From Anagrus nilaparvatae (Eukaryota; Arthropoda; Insecta; Hymenoptera; Mymaridae): a DNA stretch of 64,000 nt. The notes under the pieces are model-generated. The model made no database searches. It was not told the origin of the DNA and worked only from the letters and a program-made list of their open reading frames with translations. Position numbers and translations under genes: made by a program. Of this stretch, positions 11,528-30,541 are shown in pieces (the first letter of the stretch is position 1; each line of letters starts with the position of its first letter). The stretch is taken from positions 28,103,501 through 28,167,500 of the forward strand of contig JAKSXM010000272.1 in NCBI GenBank assembly GCA_022575985.1, in the 5' to 3' direction.

Positions 11528-11850
11528 ATATATATATATATATTTATAAGAATTAAGATTAAAAATTTTTTTATAAAATGTAACAGTTGTTTATTCAAAG
11601 ATATAAAATACACTATATATATCTTCTTAATATAGAAATCTTTTATACATAAATTTTTAACTGAATTTTTTTTATAAAACTTTTAATGATTAATTATGAA
11701 ACAGAAATTTAATTTTAACTAAAAAAAATATGAAATAAATGATTGAGAAATTACAAATAATTTGTTTTACATTATGTCCTGGTAGGTGATTTAAACTATA
11801 GTAATAATATTAACTTAATTCACTAATATGACATTCACAATTATTTTCAA

Positions 11851-12764
11851 CTAATCATTAGCTTCTTCCATTGCTTTTTTCAATGTTTTTTCGAAAATCT
11901 TTTTAGAATCACAAAATCCTTGTTTGGTTTTTCCAAAAGAATTTGGACCTGCGGATGTGGGAGTGTCACGACCAATATTTCTCATTCTCATTCTTGCTTC
12001 TGCGGGCATTTCTTCTGGTTCATCATCGTCGTCGTTATTGAATACTGAAGCTACTGTATGTTTTTCCTTTGGTTTAACAGCAGGTTTCTAAATATCGTAA
12101 AAAAATATTAAAGCAATGTGACACTAAAACAATGATTGATCTTTGCTTACCGAAACACTGCCTAATTTTATTTGAATTCCTTTTTTCTGATCGGAGGGAG
12201 ACAACTTTTTATCAAATCCAAAGACAAGTTTTTGTTTTCCTGCAGATGGTTGACAGGTACTGCTTGATAATTCATGTCTATCACGTCCTCTATGTGGTGA
12301 TCGATCCCTAGATCTTAAGTTGTCCTCGTCGTCATCTCTTCTTTCCTCTGCTCTGTATGAACTCGACCCTGACAACGTCAAACACTGGCAAATTCAGATT
12401 ATTTTAAAAACAAAACAAACAAATAAACCCGAAAGCTTTTATAATACGGTAAACGTTACTGCTTTAATATCAACACGCTGCTTGAATAGTCGAATATCTC
12501 TTTATAATATCTAGAAAATATCTCATGCAAAATTAATAACTTGATAAACTAAGAATCACTGATTAGAAAATATGATTTGCACGAAGCAAAAATACAAACC
12601 ACAATAATTTATAGAAAATTCAAATTTATTGAGCAAATAAAAATCAGTTAATAATTTAAAATATATGAGTTCATAAACGAATAAATTGCAAATATACACG
12701 TATGCGGATAATAAATCAATAATAAACCTTTTCTATAGTCGTCCCACGAACTCCTTTTGGACAT
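11851..12764 (-). CDS. PCNP: PCNP (PEST-containing nuclear protein) homologue
   Basis: Exons in transcript order: 12764-12728, 12368-12151 and 12087-11851, giving 163 residues (human PCNP has 178). The first exon encodes only [12 protein letters not shown], and its donor is GTTTAT. A TTG-initiated reading of exon 2 is an artefact of reading through the intron. The conserved part is clear: IQIKLGS, then [31 protein letters not shown] and a C-terminal helix, as in vertebrate PCNP. PCNP is a small, mostly disordered nuclear protein, rich in PEST-type acidic and serine residues, reported to bind the ubiquitin ligase UHRF2/NIRF. The middle third ([24 protein letters not shown]) is charged and RS-like. 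Identity is confident from the C-terminal block; exon 1 rests on frame and a good Met context. Confidence 0.88.
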
Positions 12765-13327
12765 GTTTAATTAGTTTTTACTTTCTGGGTACCTTAAAAA
12801 AGTAAATTCTTGATATTTGTATATCACTATTTAATAAATGACAAAAAAAAGTATCTCAATTCGAAAAGAAACTAAACTAAACTAAACAAGAATAAGAATA
12901 ACCATTTGCAAAAGCGTCATTTTATGATTTTATGAAGTTAAAGTTAGTCTTATATATTCGGGTTATTAATTATTCTAAAAGTATTGTCGATCGTCACGCC
13001 GCGGAGAAACATGGGAACAGTCATGGAAATTCCATGATGGAATCCTAGTGGGAAATTTAAATTGTGTCACTAGAAAAATGTATAGAATTTTCCCACTAGA
13101 ATTCCAAACATTTTGCTTCTGTTGTTACTATATATAACTATATGGTAAGATTGGGTATTTCTAGTTATATTAATATATTTTACTACGTTACACTGTTTTG
13201 GTGGCAATTTAAAATAAAAAAGAATAAATTCTAATTTTGTAAAAATTAGAAAGTTAATAAAATTACAAATAAGTTTTTTGCTTCAATAAGTATATTTATT
13301 ATTTTAAAATTTAAAAAATTAATATAT
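12765..13327. other. PCNP upstream region with a stem-loop, no gene
   Basis: Region upstream of PCNP and downstream of RUNDC1. It includes an imperfect inverted repeat (13039-13058 GGAATCCTAGTGGGAAATTT against about 13084-13105) that could form a hairpin. No ORF of note. Confidence 0.5.
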
Positions 13328-15590
13328 TCAAAATGCTTCCTTTATATTTTGAAATTGTTGTATTGCCAAATCAACAGGAAGATCAAAATTGTGACTAGTG
13401 AATTTATCGAGTGCATGAAATGCATCTTGAAAACCTACAATTGAATAAAGTTAGTTTTTTTTATTACTACTTAGAATATAAAAGCAACTTGCTCTGCTTT
13501 GAGCTTACTTGTTTTCGCAGCGTAACTCCAAGGCATATAAAAATTATCCAATATATACTGATTTTGAAGTATAAGTTTCAACCATACCACTAACTTTTTA
13601 GAACTGTCATGAAAATAAAATTGTTAAAATTTTAATATTTTAATTAAATAATGTTGTAGTTAAAAAATTAAAGATAATATAAAATTTTTTACTTTAACGC
13701 TGCACAAACAAAAGCTTTGAAATTTGAATCCATGCTTCTTTTATAAGGAGAATGTATGGCAATGATATTTCCAATAGTAATTAACAAACTCTAAAAGTAA
13801 AATATCATTTATATTCAGCATTATCATCAGTTTTTTTTTAAGCTTACTTGTTTTGCAGATGTATTTTGCTTTCCGGAAAGATCAAGATTAAAGCTTTGAG
13901 ATAATTTTTGAGCTGGACTAGAATTATATCGGTAACCATTTTTAATTTCATAATATTTAATTATTATTTCCCAAGCATGCATTGAATCAGAAGGCAAATT
14001 ATTTTTTGAAACAAAGCAACCAGCGAAAGGGACTAAACTAATTGAATTTGCATCTCTGGAGCAACCATGTTGAATTAAATCGCGTAAACAAATAGCTAAA
14101 TGTTTTCTGACTGCTGATGTTACTTTAACATCGTATATAGGTACTGGAGTATCAGAATCTGAGTTGTAACTAATATTTTCATTTGTACTATCTTTATAGC
14201 TGCTATCAGCAAGAGTTTCTAATACATGTTCTATTGCAATATCTAAACGAGTTCTTAGGTCACGCCAGCTGAATACTACCGTGCTTTTTTTATTTTGAGA
14301 ATTTTGATTTTCATATCCTATTTGTGACATTATATACATATGTAACAGTGCAACAACTTTTCTAATCGTACTTAAACTTGTATTGTTTTCCATGTTTGCC
14401 GATGAAAAATTTTTATACTTTTTATGCGACTTAAAATGGTTTGCAGTTTTTTCAGAGGTATGAACTGGACATGCACATGTACAAGCTAAACTTTCAATGC
14501 TAACTTCTCCTTGAAGATAATTTATAAATCTTTCTAAATCTGTAATTTGTGTTTTTAACTGATTAATTAGTTGTTCTTTCATTTTTAGAGGACCAGCAAT
14601 CTAAAATTTTAATAAGTAAATAAAATTATTATTAATTAATTATTGTTTATAATTTATATATGAAAAATAAAAAACCTGATTAATAGCACAATCTACTTTC
14701 CAACGAAAATCATCTCCGGATAATTTTGACAAATCTTCTAAATTAAAATTCAATTTTTCTTTTAAATGATCTAAACTCAAAAAGTAAAAATTAATTAAAT
14801 ATTAAAATATTTTTACTGCATTTTAAATTACTTATAATTAAATTTTGTCTCTCTAAAACAATGCTTTGAGGTAAATCTGCATCTCCAGTTTCATAGGCAT
14901 AATTTTCTAAATCTTCTAATTGAGTTTTTAATTGGCAAATTAATTCTTTTTGTTTATTTCTTTGGATTTTAATTTTTAAATCTAAATCTTTATCCAATGA
15001 ATCATCTTCGATCTTAAAAATAAAAACCAAATATAACATAATTAAATCAAATTTTCATTATAATGCTTACATTTAATTTTGTATTGAAACTCGGATACAA
15101 AGAAGCATTAAATACAAGATTACTTTGGATATCTGGTATTCCACGAAATGCAAATTCTTCCAATTCTTTGAGCAAGTCTTCTTTTACTTCAGAAGGTGAA
15201 TTTACTATTTGCTTAAGTCGGAACTGAACCTAAAAAGTTAAAAATTATTAGAAATTCTTTGCTCATTTTAAAATATTTTATTTACTAAACCTGAGCAAAA
15301 TGTGTTGTTAAGGATATCAAAGAAGAATTAAGCATTTCTTGTTCTTGTTCCATCATCTCAAGCCTCTCGCTTGTATCCCTGTAGTTTTAAAAAATAAAAA
15401 ACTTACATATTAGTTATTTTAAAAATAAGTTTTACCTTTTTGAACAATAACTTTCTTTGCATTCTGGAGGAAAATCTTCATCACCATCATTATTTCCTCC
15501 CACAGGATCCCACCTTTTTTCAGAAGGACCATCACTCTCCTCTGAAATATCAATTTCATTTATTTTTTGCTCTAATTCTTCTTTATTCAT
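13328..15590 (-). CDS. RUNDC1: RUN domain-containing protein 1
   Basis: Nine exons in transcript order: 15590-15436, 15378-15291, 15229-15071, 15012-14832, 14770-14676, 14600-13848, 13790-13693, 13603-13509 and 13434-13328, totalling 577 codons. The N-terminus is acidic (EESDGPSEKRWDP, GGNDDEDFPPE). It is followed by heptad-rich coiled coil in exons 2-6 (TSERLEMMEQEQEMLNSSLI, LKTQLEDLENYAYETGDADL, LKTQITDLERFINYLQGEVS) as in RUNDC1. The last 300 residues form a RUN domain (SSTIRKVVALLHMYIMSQIG-like start, AALNSKKLVVWLKLI, ending in the FQDAFHALDKF block). Human RUNDC1 has been linked to p53 signalling; RUN domains often bind small GTPases. The gene is divergent from RINT1 with a 488-bp gap. 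Confidence 0.88.
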
Positions 15591-16078
15591 TTTTTAAACG
15601 ATTTTTTAAGTATAGTTTCAAACAAAATTTATGTAGCAATATTGTTAAAAAAATATAGTTATTATGCCATTTCTTATTTTTTTTTTTAACTTTTTTATTG
15701 TAAATTTTTTAATAACATGATGGTTTTTTCGTTTTAAATTTCTCATTTTTCACTTTAAATTTAGACTAGTCTTAAATTTAACAGTTATAAAACTATTCAT
15801 TAAAAATTAGAAAATAATAATCTTTATTTCTTAACAAATTTTTAAAAATAGTCATGTTTCTTTTATTTTTACAGACGTGAATGCGATTTGTCGAAAAATC
15901 GATTTTGTCTGCATACTCTGCAGGAAGCAGTTAGCAGAAGAAAATTTTTCACGTTTGCGCGGGTTGCACCACAAAAGACTGACTTGCGCAATAGAAATGA
16001 AAACAGCAGAAAAAAAAACCTAAAAAAAACTAAACAAAAACATAGATTTTTAATATGTACTAATTGAAAACTTGAAAA
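15591..16078. promoter_or_regulatory. Shared upstream region of RUNDC1 and RINT1
   Basis: This 488-bp gap between two divergent start codons must hold both 5' UTRs and promoters. No long ORF is present. The block near 15874-15970 (GACGTGAATGCG, CTGCAGGAAGCAG) is less AT-rich than its surroundings and is the likeliest core, but no specific factor site can be assigned. Confidence 0.4.
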
Positions 16079-19018
16079 ATGAATATAAAAGATAAAACAT
16101 TTAAAATATTTAATGATAAATATGGCTCAGATTTAAATAATTTTAAAAATATTGAACACTTTCATCAACAGTTAGAAAATGAAAAATCAAAAGTTGAAAA
16201 AAGTGTAAGTTATTTATCAGTTATTTTATTAACCAATTTTAAATGAAGTACATAAGGATAATATTAATTAAATAATTTTAAGTAAACGCATTTAAATGAT
16301 ATTTTTTAGTTGTCGTTGGTTTCATCAGAAGCACCTTCTGTGGTTCAAGAAGCAATCAATGAAGTTAATGATATTGTCAAAAAAATGGATAATTTAAAAA
16401 CTTGTTGTGAAACTTTTTGTAACGATGCAGAAAAAAGATTAGACGATGAAAATAATCCAAAAGATTTACAAATTCAAATAAATAAAATTTTATACTTGGA
16501 GAAAGCTTCTTCTTACTTGTTGTTTATTAAGTTTATTGAAGATTTGAGGTAATTTATTATTATTATTTTTATGATAAATAAGAAAAATTGTTCATCAAAT
16601 TTCTTTTGCAGTTCCGAACTTGAAGTTTCCTTGATTTCAGGAAATGATGAGGCTTATATATCTTCATATATAATTTTAAAGGATACATTTCTTAGTCTTA
16701 AAACTTCTTCTTGTACAAATTTAAAAAATTTTGTACAAGAAACTCTTGAATTTTGGTTTGAAGCAATAAAAAATATTTTTTCTAAAGAGTATACTGACAT
16801 TTTAAAAACTTTGAAGTGGCCTTTTGAAGATGTAAACTCAATATCAGTTAGTAATAGTGAAGTTTTATCTAGGTTTAAAAAATTAACAGAACATGTTTTT
16901 CATCTTCAGCTACCGTGAGAGTGAAAAAAAATTTGATAATTTTAAAATTGTATGTAATAATATTCTTTAAAATATTATTTTAGATATGCTACATCAACCA
17001 ACATTGGTGTAATGAGCAGTTTTAAACCAGTTTGCTTACCTGTAAGATGGCTTGTAATTCCTTTAAAAAAAAGATTTTTTTATCATTTTACGGGTACTAA
17101 ACAAACAAATAGACACGATAAACCTGAATGGTTCTTCACAAAAGTATTATTTTGGATAAAAAATCATGCTGATTGGATAGAAAAAAATGTTCAACCAATT
17201 GCAAATTTAGCAGGTTTTAAAAAAATAAATGTCAAAGTTGAATTCATGAGAGCATTAGTGAAATTAGCCGTTGATAAATTACATTCTGAACTTAATGTAG
17301 TTCAGTATGATGATTCTTTATTTGCTCATATAATTGATGAAGCACTTGGATTTGAAAGAGAACTTCGAGAAATTTATTTCTATCCGTCATCAGAACCAGC
17401 CACTGTTTTAATAATTACGCAGGGCCACATTTTTTTAAAATGGATCACAATGGAAAAAAAATGTAAAATTAAATCTTTGTAAAAAGAACATACTAAATTG
17501 GAAATTTAATAACCATGTATGTATTTTATTTCTTTTAGATGCCTTAGAAAAAATGGATTCCATTCTAAGTTCAGAAACAGCATGGTCTCTCTTACCAGGC
17601 CTTGAAACAGATGATTTAAAAGTAACTGAATCTGCTGAAGCTTTCATGACTCTTCTAAATACTATTACAGATAGATATAATCATTTAACTCAACCTGGAC
17701 ACAGGTATAAAAAATCTTCATTTTTTTTCTGATTATAAATTAAAAAATTAAACAAAAACTTATTTTTTAGATTACAATTTTTAGATTTACAACTTGAATT
17801 AATTGATGATTGGAGAGTAAGATTATTACAGCTCCTTCATGAAGATTATGAAGAACCTTTATCTTCATTGATTCCTCCTATTCTAAACAGTATTTCATAT
17901 GTGACAAGAATTTTACAAGATTGGGGCACAAATCCTGTAAGTATATTATTTTAAGAAAATTTATTTCATTATTTTCAAGATTAAAAAGATACGAATTTCT
18001 CTATTTCATGAAATAAAAGTATATAAAATTAATCTTTAAAATTTTTAATTTGGTTCTAACAGAATTTTATTAAATAAAAAAAATTTTTTTTTAATTTTTA
18101 GGCTTTTCTGAAATTATTCGTATTTAAAAAACAATTCAAAGATGCAGAATCAACAATGAATGAAGAAGACTTATCAGAGAAATTGGAAAAATTTGAAGAA
18201 GTTGCAACAGTTTTTGACGATGCTATAGGTTTGTTACAAAGATTAGAAAATAAACTTGAAAGAGAAATATGTGACTCAGTTTTAACAAATGTGAAATCTA
18301 AAAGCAAACCATATCGTGATGCAAAGTAAATTATTTAAAAAACAAATATCATAAATTTGGCTGTTTTTATGCTGTAAATTTTTTTTGTAGATGGTTTTCA
18401 ATGCACTTCGAAACGGGAGCTGCCTTTAAATCTATTACTCCAAGTGGTTGTCCAATGTTTAAAGAAATTGCAAATCAGTTGAATTTGCTTCATAAAGTTT
18501 TAGCGTCACCAATTTTTAAAAAATCATTAAGGAACATAGCATTTGATTTAGATGAAGTTGTTTTTTTTTTTTCAATTTAATCTTCTTTTGAAATAATAAA
18601 TAAATTAATAAATTTTTTTTGTACAATTTTAGTATCTATTGACAGAAATTATTCTATGCAATAAATTTTGTATAGATGGAGCAAAGCAATTGGAGTATGA
18701 TATAAAAAGAAATTTACTTTCTCTTTTTGGTCTATATTCAAATGAACCTGAATCATATTTTCCTTTGTAAGTTGGAAAATATTGATTAAATTTTTAATTT
18801 TCAATTTTTTTTAATGAAATATGATTTGTCTTAGTACCTTGGAAGCTTGCAATTTATTAAATTTACTTACTGGATCAGCTCTACTCTTTATTGAAGCTCT
18901 AGAAACCGAACCAGATGAAAACATTATTGATATTTTATTGGACGGAAATATTTATAAATTAGAAAAAGATATGGTACTTAAAATTTTAAAGTGCAGAATT
19001 GATTTAACTACTTTATGA
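16079..19018 (+). CDS. Rint1: RINT1 (RAD50-interacting protein 1, TIP20 family)
   Basis: Ten exons: 16079-16204, 16310-16548, 16612-16914, 16984-17462, 17539-17704, 17771-17936, 18102-18325, 18391-18556, 18633-18766 and 18835-19018, giving 728 residues. The protein matches the RINT1/TIP20 family: an N-terminal coiled-coil segment (VVQEAINEVNDIVKKMDNLK), then TGTKQTNRHDKPEWFFTKVL, HADWIEKNVQPIA and the conserved C-terminal helices. RINT1 is the Tip20 counterpart in the NRZ/Dsl1 complex (with ZW10 and NAG) that tethers Golgi-derived vesicles at the ER, and it also has checkpoint and centrosome roles. Exon 8 ends with an atypical GTTGTT donor. The stop lies 114 bp from the convergent WDR81 stop. 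Confidence 0.93.
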
Positions 19019-19132
19019 CAATCAAAAAAAATTCTAGAATTTGATTAAAAATATATAAGGTTTTATTTTACTTATAAAATATAAATCAACAAATATTTAA
19101 AAATTTATATAACAAAATAATAAATTAAAATT

Positions 19133-26164
<7,032 letters not shown>

Positions 26165-26854
26165 AGTAACTACTATAGTTATTCTGATTTTATTTACATA
26201 ATTATTAATTTGTATGAATAAACTGTTATATTATACAATTACATTACTTATTAATTATATTACAAATCAATTAAATTTTCTCTTTTTGTTATTGTTTACA
26301 AAGTACCTATATGCAAAGTACACACAAACGCAGAGGTTATTAACCTCTTTGGATAGTATCTAACCTTACCTTCATTATTATATTTTTCGTTACGTATTAG
26401 GCGGCTATTTTCAAATTTTTTATAAAATAATTAACAGGTTTTGTTTTAATTTGCTTTATTTATAAATTTAAGTTTATTACACATATACAGATATTTACAA
26501 TTATTCCATTTTAAGAAGATCAAAATTGATAAAAATTACCAAGTTCTTTGATATAAATACAATAATACTTAATTTTATAAAGTATGCTCTAGTAATCACT
26601 TCAATTAGTGTATCACCATAGTATACTTGTTAGTGTTTGAATTTTAATGGAAAACAAAAACTTAACTTTTTTTAGTAAAAGATAAATTTATAGATCATTT
26701 CAATGGATCATTTTAATGAGTCTCGTAAATTATAATTTTTATAAGTATTAATAGGTACTTTCACGCCCTTTTTAAACATTAACACAGGCCTCAGATGAGA
26801 TAGATTCAATATAAAAGACTAGTTTCATGGACAATATTTTCTTGTATTTAATAT
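26165..26854. other. WDR81 upstream / carrier downstream region, no gene
   Basis: Holds the WDR81 5' UTR and promoter and the 3' UTR of the mitochondrial carrier, both transcribed leftward. No ORF or repeat was recognised. Confidence 0.5.
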
Positions 26855-28482
26855 TTACAATTTCTTTAATTGTTCATAAGTGATAAAAAAAATTATATTC
26901 CAAGGTCCCATTCTTAACCATGTTGGTATAAAACCTTTGTAAATTGCAAAAAAACCTTCATTTTTAATAGTCTAAAAATAATTAAAAAGTTTATTTAATT
27001 AAAATTTATTTAATAAACTATAAAGTTTAGTGAATTTTAATATAACCTGTATGAAACATTCAATGCTACCCGAATAAATATTAGGTGGTAACGAGCCGCA
27101 AGCTAATCGAATTCGCCTTTGATTCATCAGCCGAGTCTAAATAAAATTTAGTAAATTTTTTAAAACATTTGAGAATTTAATTTTTATTTAAAATCTCTGT
27201 TAAAACTCACTCTCACTACATCAATTGGAGTAGAAGCTACAGCACTTCCCATACTGGCTATAAAACTAGATCTGTAAAGAAATTTTAAATGAAAAACATG
27301 TTAGTTTTTAAATCTTAACAAATTAGATGTTGTTAATAACCCTTATCCAAGCATTATTATTCAAGGATTTAAAAAAAAAAATTGAATATTAAATTCACTC
27401 GAGTTCATGCTATTTTAGCAAAAATTAAGAACTTGTAACCAATAATACTTAAAAATAATACAAGTTTTTTTACACAATCAATTGAAAATATTCATCCAAG
27501 CTCTCTTATCATTTTCAACTTGGTGAGGCTGTATGTATAAGATGAGTTGTTGATATCGCTCAAGACCTGTAAATAAAATTGAATAAACTAGCAACCGAAA
27601 TATTTACCTGGATAAAGGTTACCCTCAACTTGATATATAATGATTCAACTAAATGGGAATAATATACTTACAAAAAATGATTGCAGACACTGTTATCTAA
27701 ATATGGTACAAATTCTTTTTTACAAAAATCATATATTGGAAGTTCTACTGCTGCAATAATTGCTGCTCTTTGGGCAGTTGGTCCCACTCCCTAAGTTAAT
27801 GTTTCATTTTAGGAATTTATTAATTAAATTCAAACTAATAAAATATACTTACCCTCCAAAGTCCTTGGATTCCTTCTTGATGATATAAATCTTGAAAACA
27901 TCCAAGTAAAGATAAATTTAATTCTCTACCCGTAACTTGCATTCTGACTTTAACTACGTCTGTTGGATTAGCAATTGCACTAGATATAGCTCCTGCAAAT
28001 GCTGCACAAACGACATTAATTAAAACTAAATCTTTAGAGCCCCATTTATCTGTAGCAATTTGTACAAGCGAATAATAAGTCCCAAATTTTATTGTTCCAT
28101 ATGTTGCTTGCCTTAAAATTGCCGAACTCATTCTGCAAATAATAAATTTTAAAATAAATATTAAAAAATTTTAAAAAGTGAACAATATGCTAACCCAGAG
28201 TATAAGGCTTTAAAACCTTCTTGCTTTGTGATTTGCAATAAAGCATCAATCATACCAGAGTATCTAAGACGAGAATGTTTAATGTCACATTTTTGCCCTT
28301 GTATTTGTAAACGAGTTTTTGTTGTATCTAACGGAAATGTTCCTGTGCATAAATATTTAATTAACTTGATAATCAATAACTTGATTTATAAATAATAATA
28401 TAAAAATACCCAATTCTGCAACTATTGATGCTAACCCACCATAAATAAATGGTCTCCAGTCTTTGGTGTTCCTATCTCCCAT
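26855..28482 (-). CDS. Bmcp: Mitochondrial carrier, Bmcp / SLC25A14-SLC25A30 type
   Basis: Seven exons in transcript order: 28482-28410, 28342-28195, 28132-27853, 27790-27672, 27271-27211, 27136-27047 and 26971-26855, giving 295 residues. It has the three-fold carrier repeat with [16 protein letters not shown] and PIDVVRTR signatures, each followed by a GF/GLW-type motif. The start [19 protein letters not shown], then [20 protein letters not shown], is typical of the brain/kidney UCP-like carriers (SLC25A14, SLC25A30) and Drosophila Bmcp. These inner-membrane proteins are called UCP5/KMCP1; reported substrates are small anions such as sulfate and thiosulfate, and uncoupling is debated. Intron 4 (27272-27671) is 400 bp; the others are short. 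Divergent from the DIPK2 gene. Confidence 0.92.
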
Positions 28483-29111
28483 TACAATTTAAAATCTATA
28501 AATTATACAATTTTTTTTTAATTCAAAGGGATAAGATATTATAGGTAAAATGAGAGAAAACTTACTTGATTAAAGCTTTGGTTACAAATTATGCATTGTA
28601 AAATTTTATTTGTGTCAACAAAACTATTATCTTGATTGATAACAGATAAATAGCAGGGTTATTGTTTTGTTATCAGAGTTTTTCAAGCTGAAAAAATCAC
28701 ACACAGGAGAAAAAAAAATTACTAAAAGTTTGGTTAAATTACTCCAACTTATTTTACGTGCTTTTCATGATTTCCAAATGATTCAAAAATTGCATTTTGT
28801 ACGATAAGTTATTGAAGGCAAAATAATTGTTCCAATACCACTGATAAACATAAGAAGCACTATAGAAATCTTTGTAATTTAAACAATACGATTTAATTAA
28901 ACGGTTATTCTGTATTACATTAAAATTTGAAAATATTAAAATTTGATATTACCTACTAATACGTAATTTACGATGCAAAATGTAATGTATCTGTTATTAT
29001 TTTCAATTAACAAATACTCATAAGATATAGTCATATATATATAATAAATGCATGTGCAACAAGTAAACAAGAAGGCAATACATATAAGTATGTGTCTCTT
29101 TAAAGTAAAAT
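28483..29111. promoter_or_regulatory. Shared upstream region of the carrier and DIPK2 genes
   Basis: 629 bp between two divergent start codons. A GT-AG type 5' UTR intron is possible, but I could not fix it. No further feature was recognised. Confidence 0.4.
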
Positions 29112-30541
29112 ATGAAAACTGAGTGCAAAATAACGTGGATAATATTTGCAATATTTATATTTCTTATAGGATTTTTTATAGAACAATTAAAAACTGATTT
29201 AAACCTTATAATTGAACTAGAAAAATGTCCAGCTTGTTATGGCTATTCAATGTGTAAAAGTTTTAAAAAAAATGAAATTAAACTTGATTATTCCAATTTT
29301 GTTTCTATTTTTAATAACCTTTTTGGAGTAAAAAATATTTTTTATGCTAAATATAAATCTAGTCAAGTTGTATTAAAAAAATTAGCTCAACGATATGAAT
29401 TTGAAAATTTTGACAATATGCTGTGCAATGAGTTTAAAGAATTTTGTTTCGAAAATAAAAATTCAAGTCCTTATAAAATTAATTTTAAGAAACTTTTTTT
29501 TTCCGAATTAAATAATCTTAATATTACCAATCCAACAAATAAACTTCTTATTTGTCCGCTTAAAAATAATTCTCAGGAAATTTTTGAAAAATTTGATTTA
29601 AGCAAAAGTAAAGAAGTAAAGGATTATTTTGCTTATTTATGGACATGTATTAAAATAAATCCAGAACCGTTTGTATTAGAGGTAACATGTTTATCATAAA
29701 GTTTTTATTATTAAATCTTACAAGTCAATAGTAAAAAACTAATTTTAGATATTATCTCAAGATAAAGGATATCCTACTCCAAAATATTATGGAGCATGTG
29801 GGCGGGTCATCATTCAAGATTACATTGGTTCATCAATGATAAATTATTATTCCAAGCCATGGATCCAAAGAGCCAAGATAGTATCCAATCTACTGACAGC
29901 TGCGTACTTATTTACATTCAAAGATCCAAATTTCTCTTTTTATTTAACTGATGTATCTGTAGATAATATAGCTGTAAATCATAAAGATCAGGCTATTTTT
30001 ATAGATCTAGAGAATGTTATTATTGTAGATAAAAATCCAATAGGTATAAAAAAATTTTTCTTTTTACCTTGTAACATTTTATTAATCCCATGCCAATTTT
30101 TTCAGAAAAGCTAAATACATGGGATTCTGAATATATTCATGATCTTGATGATGACGATAACTGGCAAGAAAATTTAATTTTTTCACCAACAGATATTTGC
30201 AGTCATAATATAAGTGATCATAACTATTATGCTATTTGTCAAGTAACAAAAATATATATTATACATTATATTTAAATATAAAATAAAACTATTTATACAT
30301 GATAAAATAATTATTTTTTTTTTAGCATCTGATTGCTTTAGGATCAAGTTTAAACGTAAAAAATAACAATCACTTTTTACACGATGTACCACAAGACATA
30401 TTAAAACAACACCCAGATTTAATTTTCTTGGTCGAACAGTGCTCAAGATCTAAAAACGTACAATCAAGAATCGAATTAGGCAGAAATCTTAAAAATAAAC
30501 TTGATGATATTATAAACAATTTCAATCATTTTTTGTTTTAA
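29112..30541 (+). CDS. DIPK2A: Divergent protein kinase domain 2 (DIPK2/C3orf58 family) secretory protein
   Basis: Four exons: 29112-29681, 29749-30043, 30106-30242 and 30326-30541, giving 405 residues. A hydrophobic N-terminal segment near residues 9-22 (WIIFAIFIFLIGFF) acts as signal or anchor. The family hallmark ELEKCPACYGYSMCKSF follows (human KCPACFGTSWCRRF). The kinase-like fold shows VVLKK for the ATP lysine, PYYGACGR-type GACGR, DVSVDNIAV for the catalytic loop and IDLENV where kinases have DFG. DHNYYAICQ near the C-terminus is also family-typical. DIPK2 proteins (DIA1/HASF/FAM69-related) act in the Golgi or are secreted; activity is poorly defined. Vertebrates have DIPK2A and DIPK2B, so the symbol is by family only. 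Its stop codon lies inside the last exon of the opposite-strand HRI gene. Confidence 0.87.

Noticed and set aside
12124..12381. PCNP starting at a TTG codon at 12381
   Set aside because: The frame runs through the intron. An AG acceptor at 12370-12369 and an upstream ATG exon at 12764 give a proper start.
29112..30541. Classical active protein kinase
   Set aside because: The CPACYG block and DLEN in place of DFG place it in the divergent DIPK2 family.
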